A stretch of 16,979 nt of DNA, from contig CAZXGG010000073.1 in the NCBI GenBank assembly GCA_964640125.1, positions 1 through 16,979 on the forward strand, read 5' to 3'. The stretch is from G020353115 sp964640125. Its GTDB lineage: Bacteria; Bacteroidota; Bacteroidia; Bacteroidales; VadinHA17. The position numbers and the translations under genes are program-made. Below the pieces are notes generated by a model. The model searched no databases, was not told the DNA's origin, and worked only from the letters and a program-made list of their open reading frames with translations. Positions 1 to 9,600 of this stretch are shown one piece after another; position 1 is the stretch's first letter, and each line of letters begins with the position of its first letter.

Positions 1-1141
1 TGGCTACTTCAGAATTATCCAAAAGCAATCGGGCAAAATAAATCCCATCAGGTAATCCTTCAGCATTCCAGATAATCGAAGTTTTTCCTTCCGGAATTGT
101 TTCAAAAAATACGACCTGACCATTTACGTTTACTATTTCAATTACAGCTATGCCATTTAAAGCTTTAAAAGAAAACGTAGTTATTGAATGAAAAGGATTT
201 GGATAATTAACAAAATAGGGTGCTATATGCTTAAGGTTATTAATGCTTACGTTCGGATTCATCACTAATTTTATCCCTACGGGTCTATGGTCTGATATGT
301 TATCCTCGTATTCCCCCCAACCGCCAACGATATATTCATCTATTTTTATGGTTTGAATGAGGGAACCATCCTGCTCAAATTCATCAAATAGTTCATTCGA
401 GATAAGTATATGATCAAGGTGTGAAGGCCATGTTGGGTATGACCATTCAGAAACATCACCAGTAGCAATTTCAAAATCGGTAAATAAATAATTCTCCTGG
501 TCGTTCAGGAACTGTTGAAATACATTATTATCAGTAGCATCCGATAAAGCGTCATTTAAATCTCCTAAAACGATTGTGTTTTCGTTGGGGAAATAGGTGT
601 TGATATACTCTTTCAATAAATTACTGGCATAATACCTTCTTGTTTCCTCGTCATCGGAATTGCCTAAATCAAGAATACCATCTCCACAGCACTTAAAATG
701 ATTATTTATAGTGATGATCCGTTCACCCATAAAAGTAAAATCCATTACCATTGGAGATCGGGGAAATGGACTCCAATAGGGAGAGGTGGTATATATTTCA
801 TAAATGTCATTAACCTGAATGATGTCAGGTTTGTAAATGTAAGCTAAACCGGCAAACCAGGAGGATTCCAAATAGCCCTCATATGAATTCAGACTATCAA
901 TCATTTGTACAAAGGCGGTTGTATCATCCACTTCCTGTATTGCCAGTAAATCAATATCCAGAGCTTCAATTATATCGATTACATAATTCAGAGTAATTTG
1001 ATCATTCTTAGGAAACCACTCGATATTCCATGTCGCTGTTTCAAATGTTGTGTCGGTGCCAAATGATAAATCTTCAATGCTTTGGGCAGTCAGTGAAGAA
1101 TAACTTATCAACACCATTGTATAAATCAGTAGTCGCTTCAT
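1..1141 (-). CDS. Secreted endonuclease/exonuclease/phosphatase (EEP) family protein with T9SS sorting domain, 3' end cut by window edge
   Basis: I translated this frame by hand: 380 codons without a stop, running off the left edge. It starts at an ATG followed by a short Sec signal ending near residues LTAQ (17-20). EEP-fold motifs follow in order: WNIEW (Asn39), AIQEV (Glu70), NNHFK (His148), GDLND (Asp194, Asn196) and ISDHRP (Asp284, His285). These are the metal-binding and catalytic residues expected of DNase I-like phosphodiesterases. From about residue 295 the protein changes to a beta-rich C-terminal domain with YPNPF (313-317) and a NGQVV..PDGIYFARL pattern, typical of type A T9SS sorting domains. 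The likely role is a secreted or surface-attached nuclease or phosphodiesterase; the substrate cannot be read from sequence. Two adjacent cysteines (151-152) follow the His148 motif. The last few residues lie outside the window. It lies 90 bp downstream of the serine dehydratase gene on the same strand. Confidence 0.88.
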   Translation of the reverse strand, partial: MKRLLIYTMVLISYSSLTAQSIEDLSFGTDTTFETATWNIEWFPKNDQITLNYVIDIIEALDIDLLAIQEVDDTTAFVQMIDSLNSYEGYLESSWFAGLAYIYKPDIIQVNDIYEIYTTSPYWSPFPRSPMVMDFTFMGERIITINNHFKCCGDGILDLGNSDDEETRRYYASNLLKEYINTYFPNENTIVLGDLNDALSDATDNNVFQQFLNDQENYLFTDFEIATGDVSEWSYPTWPSHLDHILISNELFDEFEQDGSLIQTIKIDEYIVGGWGEYEDNISDHRPVGIKLVMNPNVSINNLKHIAPYFVNYPNPFHSITTFSFKALNGIAVIEIVNVNGQVVFFETIPEGKTSIIWNAEGLPDGIYFARLLLDNSEVA

Positions 1142-1177
1142 GTTGAGTTCTTCCGTTCAGAATTTCATTTCACAAAC

Positions 1178-1243
1178 ATTTAACTTTTCCCTAAAGTGGT
1201 ATAGCTATGCTTATGGTATTACATTTAACATTTAACTTTTAAC
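1178..1243. repeat. Heptamer repeat (ATTTAAC / GTTAAAT) overlapping the serine dehydratase stop codon
   Basis: Three contiguous 7-bp units occupy 1223-1243 on the plus strand (ATTTAAC, ATTTAAC, TTTTAAC). An isolated fourth ATTTAAC lies at 1178-1184. Read on the minus strand the unit is GTTAAAT, and the array supplies the last codons and TAA stop of the dehydratase gene (stop at 1232-1234). The unit resembles the AGTTAAn heptamers found after the stop codon at the right end of this window. The repeat is short and AT-rich, so chance is possible for the isolated copy. Confidence 0.5.
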
Positions 1244-2809
1244 CTTCCCCATTCTCTCCTCTATTTTTTTCGATGTTGGTGTAACCGAAAGTCCTCCCAG
1301 TCCTGTGCAACGGAGAGATCTTGGCATAGATCTCCCTGCCTGATCCATTGCATGGATCACTTCATCAAGGGGAATAACGGGATCCAATCCTGCAAGTGCC
1401 ATATTCGCTGATGAGATCCCATTCAAGCTTGCCTGGATATTCTTTCCCAGGCATGGAACTTCCACCCTGTTGGCAACCGGATCACAAACCAGCCCGATCA
1501 TATTCTGGAGGGCCATGGATGCTGCAAACAGTCCCTGCTCTACCGTACCGCCTTTCATTTGCACCAAACCACCGGCAACCATTCCAGATGCAGATCCACA
1601 TTCTGCCTGGCAGCCACACTCCTCTGCTGCAAACGTAGAGAGTCCAGCTATAAATACACCAATCAAACCGGATGCAAGGAACGCTTTAACCAGTTCATCC
1701 CGGCCCACCTGCAGTTCTTCAGCCACCGGTATTAATGTTCCAGGCAGCACGGCACACGAACCTGCGGTTGGGGCAGCCACAATCAGTCCCATGGAGCTTT
1801 TCACTTCCATCATGGCCATATTAGCACCAATGATCCGGTTTATCAACCGGTCGCCCAAAAGCAAGCCACTCGAGGCAGCATCACTGTAGATCCCCGATTG
1901 GTAACCCAGTATCCGATCTTCATACGCTGTCCCCTGCAACCCTTTCTGCAGCGATTCCCTGAGCAGGGTTACGATCTCTTCCATCATCCCGATCACCTGT
2001 TTCTCAGTCAATGAACTCCGCTGGCATTCATAGATTAGTGCTGCCTGGTATAAATCCAGTTTTTCCTTCCTTGAACGGTTCAGCAGTTCAGAAGCTGTGC
2101 TGAACGGAACCGAAATATCTTTCGATGAAAGGACAGGCATTACAGGATCCAGAACGATGGCCTTATCCACAGAGGCTATTTTTCGCATGGATAGCAGCCA
2201 GTCCTGATCGGGTGGAGCGGATAGCTGCACCCGTATCAAATTCCGTCCCCCGGAAGATAAAGCAGTTACCTTCTCGACGGTACTCAGCGGATAGATTTTC
2301 GTTTTATAATCTTCTGGTGATGCATGTGCTGACAGGAACAGAAGAACCTCATAAAAATCACCCCATACACCAATCTGAAAATCATCGATTGATTTGATCT
2401 CAACAATTCCACCACCATGGGAAATGGCTGTTAAGGAGATGCTCTCTCCATTTTTTCCTTCCAAACGGATGCGGTAGGTATTGGGATGATCAGCTTCGAA
2501 CGGGGTAATTCTGAATTCCAGGGACAATCCACCCTCTTCTGCTTTCTTCAGTGCTGCCGGAATTTCAGGATGAGTTATTTCCCAGCCCAGCAATCCTGCA
2601 GCGAGGCCAATGGCCGAGCCCTGGCTTTCATAGGTTGTGGCAAGAGAGCCGTCCGGGCTGAATTCTGTCAAAACCCTGGATGGCTCATCATTAAGGATTT
2701 GCCTTGCCATCTGCCCAATCCGGACCGATGCGGCAGTGTGTGAGCTGGACGGTCCTCTCATCACGGGACCGATGACATCGTTGAATATGCTTGGCGGCAG
2801 CTTGTTCAT
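1232..2809 (-). CDS. sdaA: L-serine dehydratase (L-serine ammonia-lyase), iron-sulfur dependent, fused beta and alpha domains
   Basis: The protein should convert L-serine to pyruvate and ammonia in the cytoplasm using a [4Fe-4S] cluster. The N-terminal beta domain opens with the family signature IGPVMRGPSSSHTAA (13-27). The C-terminal alpha domain contains APTAGSCAVLPG (346-357, Cys352), CGCQAECGSASG (398-409, Cys398, Cys400 and Cys404), VCDPVANRVEVPC (441-453) and TGLGGLSVTPT (502-512). The cysteines around 352 and 398-404 are the likely cluster ligands, but I cannot assign each one. At 525 residues it is a single-chain form; many Firmicutes split it into two subunits. About 100 residues with a GVWGDFYEV motif (147-155) lie between the domains and may form a regulatory module. 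The ATG at 2807-2809 fits the N-terminal motif. It sits 82 bp downstream of the dipeptidyl peptidase gene on the same strand, so joint transcription is plausible. Confidence 0.92.
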   Translation of the reverse strand: MNKLPPSIFNDVIGPVMRGPSSSHTAASVRIGQMARQILNDEPSRVLTEFSPDGSLATTYESQGSAIGLAAGLLGWEITHPEIPAALKKAEEGGLSLEFRITPFEADHPNTYRIRLEGKNGESISLTAISHGGGIVEIKSIDDFQIGVWGDFYEVLLFLSAHASPEDYKTKIYPLSTVEKVTALSSGGRNLIRVQLSAPPDQDWLLSMRKIASVDKAIVLDPVMPVLSSKDISVPFSTASELLNRSRKEKLDLYQAALIYECQRSSLTEKQVIGMMEEIVTLLRESLQKGLQGTAYEDRILGYQSGIYSDAASSGLLLGDRLINRIIGANMAMMEVKSSMGLIVAAPTAGSCAVLPGTLIPVAEELQVGRDELVKAFLASGLIGVFIAGLSTFAAEECGCQAECGSASGMVAGGLVQMKGGTVEQGLFAASMALQNMIGLVCDPVANRVEVPCLGKNIQASLNGISSANMALAGLDPVIPLDEVIHAMDQAGRSMPRSLRCTGLGGLSVTPTSKKIEERMGKVKS

Positions 2810-2891
2810 ATATTAAATGAATAGTTACTCATCAAAGTACCTTTCCGGGCTCATGATCCTTCCGCGAAGAAGTCATCATATCCTTCCCTGG

Positions 2892-5165
2892 TTATTTCGG
2901 ACCCGGGGGCATATTGGTCAGCAAAAACCGGGTCAGCAGACCATACAGGTGTCTGGTGGTTCCCTCCCTCTCTTCTATTCCATGCGACCTGTTCGGATAG
3001 GCCATCATAGTGAAGGCTTTGTTGTGTTTAATGAACTCATTGATCAGTTTTTCTGTACCCTGATAATGGACATTATCATCACCTGTTCCGTGGACGATTA
3101 ACAGGTTTCCGGAAAGATTAGCGGCAAAGCTGATGGGTGATCCCTTTTCAAAACCTTCCGGATTTTCAGCAGGTGTTCTCATGTATCGTTCCTGGTAAAC
3201 AGCATCATACAATCGCTGGTCGGGTACAGGAGCAACCGAAATTCCGGTATGGTAAATCTCGGGATAACGAAGGAGTGCATTCAGGGTTCCTGACCCACCA
3301 CCACTCCAGCCCCAGATTCCAATACGATCTTTGTCCACAAAATTCCAATTACCAATTATTTCTGCCGCTTTAGCCTGGTCGGCAGAAGAAATGATACCGA
3401 TTTTCAGGTAGATGCATTTCCTCCATTCCCTTCCTTTTGGTGCAGGAGTACCCCGGTTGTCGACACTCATGATAATGTAGCCTTTCTGGGTAAGGAAAAG
3501 ATGCCATAAGCTGGGTGTTCTGTCCATTACGGTTGTACCTGCCGGCTCACCATATACATGAAACAGCACCGGGTATTTCTTCGAAGGGTCAAAGTCCGGC
3601 GGTTTTATCATGTAACCGTCCAGCAGGATATCATCACCGATATCCACTGTAAAAAATTCAACCGGATTAACCTTCAATTGTGCCAATTTATATTTTAACT
3701 CTTTATTTTCAGCAAGCAGCCGTACCGAGGAATGTTCCGGCAGGTCCACCAGGTCAATGGTTCGTGGTGTTCTCGTATTGGTAAATGTATGTATTGCCCA
3801 CCTGGAATCGGGAGAAACCTGGTAGCTGTGAATCCCTGGCTGGTCAAATGGGGTAAGCCGTTCAGGATTTCCCTTACCTGACAATTTAGTACGGTACAAG
3901 TATCGTTGGGCAGCGTTATCCGGTGAAGCGATGTAATAGACATATCCATTTTTAACATCAATATTTTCGACGGATATGACATCAAATTCACCCTTTGTTA
4001 CCGGCCTGACCATTTTACCATCGCGACTGACAGCATAGATATGTCTCCATCCTGTTTTTTCACTGATCCACGTAAATTCCTTTCCGTTGTTCATCCATAC
4101 GAGGTCATTTACCACATCCAGCCAGGCATCATCTTTTTCTGTATGAATCGTTTTCACTTCCCCCGTCAGGGCATTTCCAAGATTGATCCATATGGTGTTC
4201 TGGTGTCTGTTGAGGTATTGAAATATAATCTCTTTTGAACTGGCTGCCCATTCCATCCGTGCAATGTAATGATTCCTGGGATCGCCCTCCACTTTCATCC
4301 AGACGGTATTACCACCAGTAGCAGGAATGACCCCCACCCGGCATGAAGAGAGCTTCTCCCCCACTTTGGGATATTGAATCGGTATGATAAAGGAATAGAG
4401 CGAATCGGTGTTATTGATCATATAGAAATCCCGAACTCCCGATGCATCCAGCTGCCAGTAAGCAATGAATTTCCCGTCGGTACTCCATCGAAAACCGTCT
4501 CTAAGTTCGAATTCCTCTTCATACACCCAGTCGAAGGTTCCATTGATCAGTGTCCGGGAACCATCGAATGTCAGTTGTGTTACCCTGCCTGTTTCAATAT
4601 CCTCGACATAGATGTTGTTTTCAACAACATAACCGGTCTTTTTGTTATCCGGGGAGAATTTGGCAAACATCAGGGTTGAAGGTTCTGTAAATGCACCAAG
4701 CTGTTTCAGGTTGCCGGAGATTAGATCGAGTACCCAGTAATCTCCCCTTGTATTCTGCCGCCATACCCTTTTGGTGTTGGTAAAAACCAGGAGCTTTTTT
4801 CCATCCGTTGACCATGCATAATCGTCTATATGCAAAGGGGATTCTTCTCCAGGCGGAATCAGGCGGTCAGATGGTACGAGAATGGTCCTGTTGCCGGTTC
4901 CTGGTTCATATTTCACGATATCCCATCCCTCTTTATCCCCACCGGCTTTTTCAAGGGTAGTATACCCTGATCCATCTTCAAGCCACCGCACCGGTCCAAA
5001 CGATTCGGATGAGAATTCATTACTACTGAAGATCCGGTCCAGTGAAAGAAGCGACGGGTCCTGTTCCTGAGCATTTCCCTTCACGAATGCAAGGCAGTAA
5101 ACAAGCAGTGTGAAAAGCAAAATAGAGCATGCTCCAGAGTTTCTGTATAAGGAAATAGTATTCAT
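2892..5165 (-). CDS. Secreted dipeptidyl peptidase IV-type S9 family serine peptidase
   Basis: This 757-residue protein has the two-domain layout of DPP IV: a beta-propeller (about 40-490), then an alpha/beta hydrolase domain (about 500-757). An N-terminal hydrophobic segment (15-29) ending near GNAQ suggests Sec export to the periplasm. The DPP IV-specific acidic motif DWVYEEEFE (212-220) is present; Glu217 and Glu218 align with human DPP4 Glu205/Glu206, which hold the substrate N-terminus. The catalytic triad is Ser621 (GWSGGG), Asp696 (GTGDDNVH) and His728 (NRSHG). Tyr538 (HVYGEP) matches the oxyanion tyrosine. The expected activity is release of X-Pro or X-Ala dipeptides from peptide N-termini. 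One difference from the classic GWSYGG motif is Gly622 in place of tyrosine after the nucleophile. The ATG at 5163-5165 gives a sensible signal peptide. It is the first gene of the minus-strand block. Confidence 0.94.
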   Translation of the reverse strand: MNTISLYRNSGACSILLFTLLVYCLAFVKGNAQEQDPSLLSLDRIFSSNEFSSESFGPVRWLEDGSGYTTLEKAGGDKEGWDIVKYEPGTGNRTILVPSDRLIPPGEESPLHIDDYAWSTDGKKLLVFTNTKRVWRQNTRGDYWVLDLISGNLKQLGAFTEPSTLMFAKFSPDNKKTGYVVENNIYVEDIETGRVTQLTFDGSRTLINGTFDWVYEEEFELRDGFRWSTDGKFIAYWQLDASGVRDFYMINNTDSLYSFIIPIQYPKVGEKLSSCRVGVIPATGGNTVWMKVEGDPRNHYIARMEWAASSKEIIFQYLNRHQNTIWINLGNALTGEVKTIHTEKDDAWLDVVNDLVWMNNGKEFTWISEKTGWRHIYAVSRDGKMVRPVTKGEFDVISVENIDVKNGYVYYIASPDNAAQRYLYRTKLSGKGNPERLTPFDQPGIHSYQVSPDSRWAIHTFTNTRTPRTIDLVDLPEHSSVRLLAENKELKYKLAQLKVNPVEFFTVDIGDDILLDGYMIKPPDFDPSKKYPVLFHVYGEPAGTTVMDRTPSLWHLFLTQKGYIIMSVDNRGTPAPKGREWRKCIYLKIGIISSADQAKAAEIIGNWNFVDKDRIGIWGWSGGGSGTLNALLRYPEIYHTGISVAPVPDQRLYDAVYQERYMRTPAENPEGFEKGSPISFAANLSGNLLIVHGTGDDNVHYQGTEKLINEFIKHNKAFTMMAYPNRSHGIEEREGTTRHLYGLLTRFLLTNMPPGPK

Positions 5166-5504
5166 GGCATCTGGTTTTTATTGCCCTTCTGTAAAGTAAC
5201 TTAAAAATTAGTGGATTTGAACAAATTTAATCAATTCCTTTAGTGTATTAATTTATTACATTTATTCAAGTTCATTTCATAATTTAAACTGCAAAAAGAT
5301 ATCGTAGTGCTGAACAGTACGTTCAAAATCGGTAATGAATATCGTCAGTATATGAAAACTACAGGGAGGATCATTCCGAAGGGAACATGGAGAAATCAGG
5401 CTTGAACCTGCAAATGACTTACCCGGGCAACTATTTTGTACAGTTTTGATCAAAAGTTACTGAGAAATTGATTAATTTCAACTGGTCTGAATTTATTTCT
5501 AAAG
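5166..5504. other. Divergent intergenic region, 339 bp
   Basis: This AT-rich stretch lies between two genes transcribed away from each other, so it should hold both promoters. On the minus strand there is one match to the Bacteroidota -7 element, listed separately. On the plus strand I found no convincing TAnnTTTG; the nearest is TATTTTG around 5433-5440, one base short in the spacer. I see no open frame longer than about 17 codons that looks coding, no strong hairpin, and no RNA gene I recognise. Confidence 0.6.
5222..5229 (-). promoter_or_regulatory. Candidate -7 promoter element for the dipeptidyl peptidase gene
   Basis: The minus-strand octamer TAAATTTG matches the Bacteroidota sigma-ABfr -7 consensus TAnnTTTG. 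It lies 56 bp upstream of the start codon, implying a leader of about 45-50 nt. I see no good TTTG/TTG -33 element at the expected distance, so support is partial, and the sequence is AT-rich enough for a chance match. Confidence 0.35.
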
Positions 5505-6032
5505 ATGAATGATCTCAATCACAGAAGAAGGCATAAGGACAGGCCGGATCTTTCAGGCGAGCACATCTGGGGTGATATAGGGCAGATGATCCTCTTTATC
5601 TTCTTTTTTACCATCTGGATTGTCGATTCTTTTGTGCTGCATATCTCCACCTTCCCGGGTGAATCCGTTTCCTGGTATATCCGGGTTCCCCTGTCAGTGG
5701 TCATCCTGATCATCTCATCCTACCTTGCGCGATCCGGGTTAAAAGCTGTTTTTGGTGAGCGACGTGAAAATCCGGTCATCATCCGGGAAGGTGCATTTAA
5801 CCGTGTCAGGCATCCGATCTATCTGGGCGCCATTCTGCTTTACCTGGGGCTGATTGTTTTAACCCTGTCCCTGTTATCGGCTATCTTCTGGATCATCATC
5901 ATCCTGTTCTACTATTTTATATCGAGGTACGAGGAGAAGATCCTGATTCATGAATTTGGAGATCAATATAAGAAATACATGGAGGAGGTGCCCATGTTAA
6001 TACCTTCCCTGTTTAAAAAGAAGGGAAATTAA
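5505..6032 (+). CDS. Small membrane methyltransferase-like protein (isoprenylcysteine carboxyl methyltransferase / PEMT family)
   Basis: This 175-residue protein has about four hydrophobic segments (roughly 27-46, 58-76, 107-122 and 124-140). The C-terminal half carries the family signature: FNRVRHPIYLG (98-108), where the RHPxYxG motif contacts S-adenosylmethionine in characterised ICMT/PEMT-like enzymes; paired glutamates (EEK, 143-145) at the end of the last helix; and FGDQYKKYMEEVPMLIP (151-167). Family members methylate lipids, prenylcysteines or other small substrates at the membrane. Bacterial homologues mostly have no assigned substrate, so only SAM-dependent methyl transfer is a reasonable inference. 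It is the first gene of the plus-strand run, 45 bp before the next gene. The start at 5505 has no visible Shine-Dalgarno. The charged stretch at residues 6-13 (HRRRHKDR) should lie in the cytoplasm. Confidence 0.82.
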   Translation: MNDLNHRRRHKDRPDLSGEHIWGDIGQMILFIFFFTIWIVDSFVLHISTFPGESVSWYIRVPLSVVILIISSYLARSGLKAVFGERRENPVIIREGAFNRVRHPIYLGAILLYLGLIVLTLSLLSAIFWIIIILFYYFISRYEEKILIHEFGDQYKKYMEEVPMLIPSLFKKKGN

Positions 6033-6077
6033 AATGGAAGATTTGAAAAGCATCATTAAAAACAAAATGACCTGAAG

Positions 6078-6668
6078 ATGAAAAAATACAACCTAATATC
6101 AATCAGATTAATAGCGCTATTAGTAATGACCATGGTTATTGGTTGCGAAGAGGAAAGTAAATTCCAGATTGAAGAAACCCAGCAGATTATTTTTCACTAC
6201 TCTTATGAGAATCATGCAAACGGAAATGAGTTTGCCGGATGGTGCATTGATAAAGACGGGGTGGTTTGGGACCTTGAAGTATCCCTTCACTGGAATGATG
6301 AGGTGCTGAATATCCAGGAGGATGGCAGTACCGTTTACTGGTATGATAAGGAAACGGTGGAACAGGAATATACAACAGGGAAGGGAAGGGTACTGGGCAA
6401 GATCAGGGATGCAAAGCTGGAAGAGAAAATTGAACAGATAGAGGATATCATTTATGAAAGTTATTCGCTGGCTGACAGCATCATGGCAGATGCAGGAACT
6501 GCCATTTATGGATTCCTCTCCTATAACAGCCAGACCCAAAAATACAGGAAAGTGATCCTGGAACTCTCCGGTGACTGGTATTCTTACATGGAGGATGAGA
6601 GTGCTGAGGAACTTACCCAATGGCTGAGAACGATCCAGAAGGACATCGGTTATCCGGATTTCAAATAG
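6078..6668 (+). CDS. Lipoprotein of unknown function
   Basis: This 196-residue protein starts with a positively charged, hydrophobic signal ending in a lipobox (MVIGC), so Cys23 should be lipidated and the mature protein anchored in the periplasm or outer membrane. Acidic residues right after the cysteine (CEEES) may favour surface export, since such +2 signals occur in some Bacteroidota lipoproteins; that is an inference. The mature part is rich in Trp, Tyr and acidic residues, with a FAGWCIDKDGVVWDLE stretch (53-68) and a probable helix around 112-133. I recognise no enzyme family or catalytic motif. The IDKDGxV pattern recalls unnamed small lipoproteins in this phylum. It is 27 bp upstream of the Asp-box propeller gene and probably in the same transcript. 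Confidence 0.8.
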   Translation: MKKYNLISIRLIALLVMTMVIGCEEESKFQIEETQQIIFHYSYENHANGNEFAGWCIDKDGVVWDLEVSLHWNDEVLNIQEDGSTVYWYDKETVEQEYTTGKGRVLGKIRDAKLEEKIEQIEDIIYESYSLADSIMADAGTAIYGFLSYNSQTQKYRKVILELSGDWYSYMEDESAEELTQWLRTIQKDIGYPDFK

Positions 6669-6695
6669 AACAACCTCATTTTAATCGTTACGAAC

Positions 6696-9600
6696 ATGTT
6701 TCACTTCAGGCTTTACCTCAATCTGTTTCTGATTGTATTTTCATTACTAACCCGGGCCGGTCAATCACAGACGGCGGAACTTCACGAAAACAGGTCATCT
6801 GATCTTTTTGCTGCTTTCAGCTACCGGAATGTCGGTCCCACGCGCGGAGGACGCGTCACTACCGTAGAGGGTGTGATATCACAGCCCGGTACATTTTACA
6901 TGGGAAGCACCGGGGGTGGGGTATGGAAAACTGTCGATTATGGGATCAGCTGGAAAAATGTATCGGATGGTTTTTTCATTACACCGTCGATTGGAGCCAT
7001 CAGAGCAGTACAATCAAATCCCGATATTGTTTACGCAGGAACCGGATCCGATGGATTGCGGTCCAATGTCATCACCGGCAAGGGAGTGTATAAATCGATG
7101 GATGGTGGTAAAACATGGAAACACATCGGCCTGACCGATGCCGGTCAGATAGGGGCTCTGGAAATCCATCCCGAAGACTCCGAAACCGTGTTTGTCGCAG
7201 CCATTGGGCAGGTTTTTCAACCCAGTACCGAACGGGGTGTTTACAGGACACTCGATGGAGGAGAGACATGGGAACAGGTCCTTTATGTAGCTGATACCAT
7301 CGGTGCTGTTGACCTGGAGTTTGCTCCCGGGAATCCGGAAATCCTCTACGCATCCATGTGGAGGGCAGAACGAAAGCCATGGACCATCATCAGCGGAGGG
7401 TACCAGGCAGGCGGTATATACCGGTCCATTGATGGAGGTACAAGCTGGGAAAAAATAACCAGGGGATTGCCACAGGGACTGATTGGAAAAATCGACCTGG
7501 CTGTCTCCCCTGACGATCCCCATCGGGTGTATGCAGTGGTCGAAGCCCCGAAAGGTGAAGGGGGTTTGTACCGATCGGATGACACGGGTGAAAGTTTCTA
7601 CCTGGTTTCCACGCATGAAGGATTGATTAACAGACCCTTTTATTACTGTAACATAGAAGCAAATCCCCTGAATGCCAACTCCGTTTACTCAATGGCGGGA
7701 AGTTATTACCATTCCACCGATGGGGGAAAAACCTGGCGGGGTATCAGGGCGCCTCATGGCGACCATCATGATCTGTGGATTAGCAGTGCAGATACCCTGA
7801 TCCTGATTCAATCCAACGACGGGGGAGCAAACGTCTCGCTGGACGGTGGTGCAACCTGGTCCACACAAAATAACCAACCCACCGCTGAACTATACCAGGT
7901 GGAGGTGGATGATCAGTACCCGTACTGGCTCTATGCAGGTCAACAGGATAACAGCACCATCGCTGTCCCAAGCCTTCCCCCCTACTCCCCATCTGCCGGG
8001 GCTTCCGGTTTATGGCTGTCTGTTGGTGGTTGTGAGACAGGACCGGCGGTGCCAAAGCCCGGAAATCATAATATCGTCTATTCAAACTGCAAAGGACGAT
8101 TCGGGGTGTATGATAAACGGACAGGACAGGAACGACAATACTATGTTGGAGCAACCAATATATACAGCCATAATCCGAAAGATCTGAAATTCCGGTTCCA
8201 GCGTGTGGCGCCTATCCACGTTTCCCCACACAATCCTGATGTGGTTTATCATGCCTCGCAATTCCTGCATAAAACGTCCAATGACGGCAAGACGTGGGAA
8301 ACCATTTCTCCTGATCTCACGGCTTTCGAGCCTGACAAGCAGGTGATCTCCGGGACACCCATAACAAGGGATATTACCGGTGAAGAGTACTACAGTACGA
8401 TCTATGCCGTGCGTGAATCTCCCATCCGCGAAGGATTGATCTGGGTGGGTGCAAACGATGGGCCCGTACACGTGACCCTGAATGGCGGGGAAAGCTGGGA
8501 AAACGTAACACCTGCTGGTATCGGTTCCGGAGGAAGGGTCGATTGTGTCGAACCCTCTCCACACATAGAAGGAAAAGCCTATGTTGCCATCCTCCGGTAC
8601 CAGCTCGGTGACTGGCACCCCTATATTTACAAAACAACGGATTATGGTAAAAGCTGGACCCTGCTCACAACAGGGGACAATGGAATACCGGTTGATTATC
8701 CCACCCGTGTTGTGAGGGAAGACCCTGACATGGAAGGGCTGCTTTATGCAGGTACAGAATTTGGAATGTTTGTTTCAATGGATGATGGACATACCTGGGC
8801 AAGTTTTCAGCAAAACCTGCCCATCACGCCTGTGACCGATATTAAGATCTTCCGCAAGGACCTGGTTCTTTCAACAATGGGCCGGTCATTCTGGATCATG
8901 GATAATGTCTGTTCATTGCACCAGCTTGTCAAAGCGAAGGATAACCTGAAAACAACCCTTTTTAAACCCGAAGATACCTACCGTTTCAGGTACCGGGGAA
9001 CAGGAGACAGGGATGTTCCAAATTACTCCTATCCATCCGTAATCATCGATTATTATATCCAGAAAAAGCCGGAAAAGAGCATCACACTCGAAATAATAAA
9101 CAGTTACAGTGATGTTATCCGTAAATTTTCCAGTGACGTGCAACCGGGGCCCGGGAGCAGGGAGCAGGAGCAGGATATGGCGTTTAGCTTTTTCATGCGG
9201 AGGTCCACTCCGCGATTAAGCAGCGATCCGGGTACCAACCGCTTCCGGTGGGATTTACAGCACGAAGGGGCATGGGATGCCAATCCCGGAAGAAGTTACC
9301 GCAACGGACCAACAGCAGCTCCAGGGGAATATCAGGTCCGGTTAACGATCGATGACCAGGTCTTCACGCAATCGTTTTACCTTCTACCAGACCCCAGGCT
9401 GGAAGGGGTGACTATTGAAGATATGAAAGCCCAGGAGAAGCTATCCCTCCAGGTAAGGGATCTGCTCAGCAAAAGCAAACAACTGGCAGATCAGATCAGC
9501 AAACGAAGGGAAAACCTTGCAAAACTGCTTGATAAAAAGAAAGACGATCGTCTTCAAAAGGAGGATGATGAATTGAAACTGTTCGAAGCCCGATTACTTA

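Noticed and set aside
1470..1889. 139-codon plus-strand open frame
   Set aside because: It lies wholly opposite the well-supported serine dehydratase gene and its translation has no recognisable domain or signal.
6034..6075. 13-codon open frame in the gap before the lipoprotein gene
   Set aside because: It is too short to support, without a ribosome-binding site or attenuator-like codon run.
6120..6620. 166-codon minus-strand open frame
   Set aside because: It is antisense to the lipoprotein gene, which has a clear signal and operon position; the antisense product shows no family features.
7014..7616. 200-codon minus-strand open frame, with a second at 8082-8618
   Set aside because: Both lie opposite the propeller gene; repetitive Asp-box codons readily leave stop-free antisense frames.
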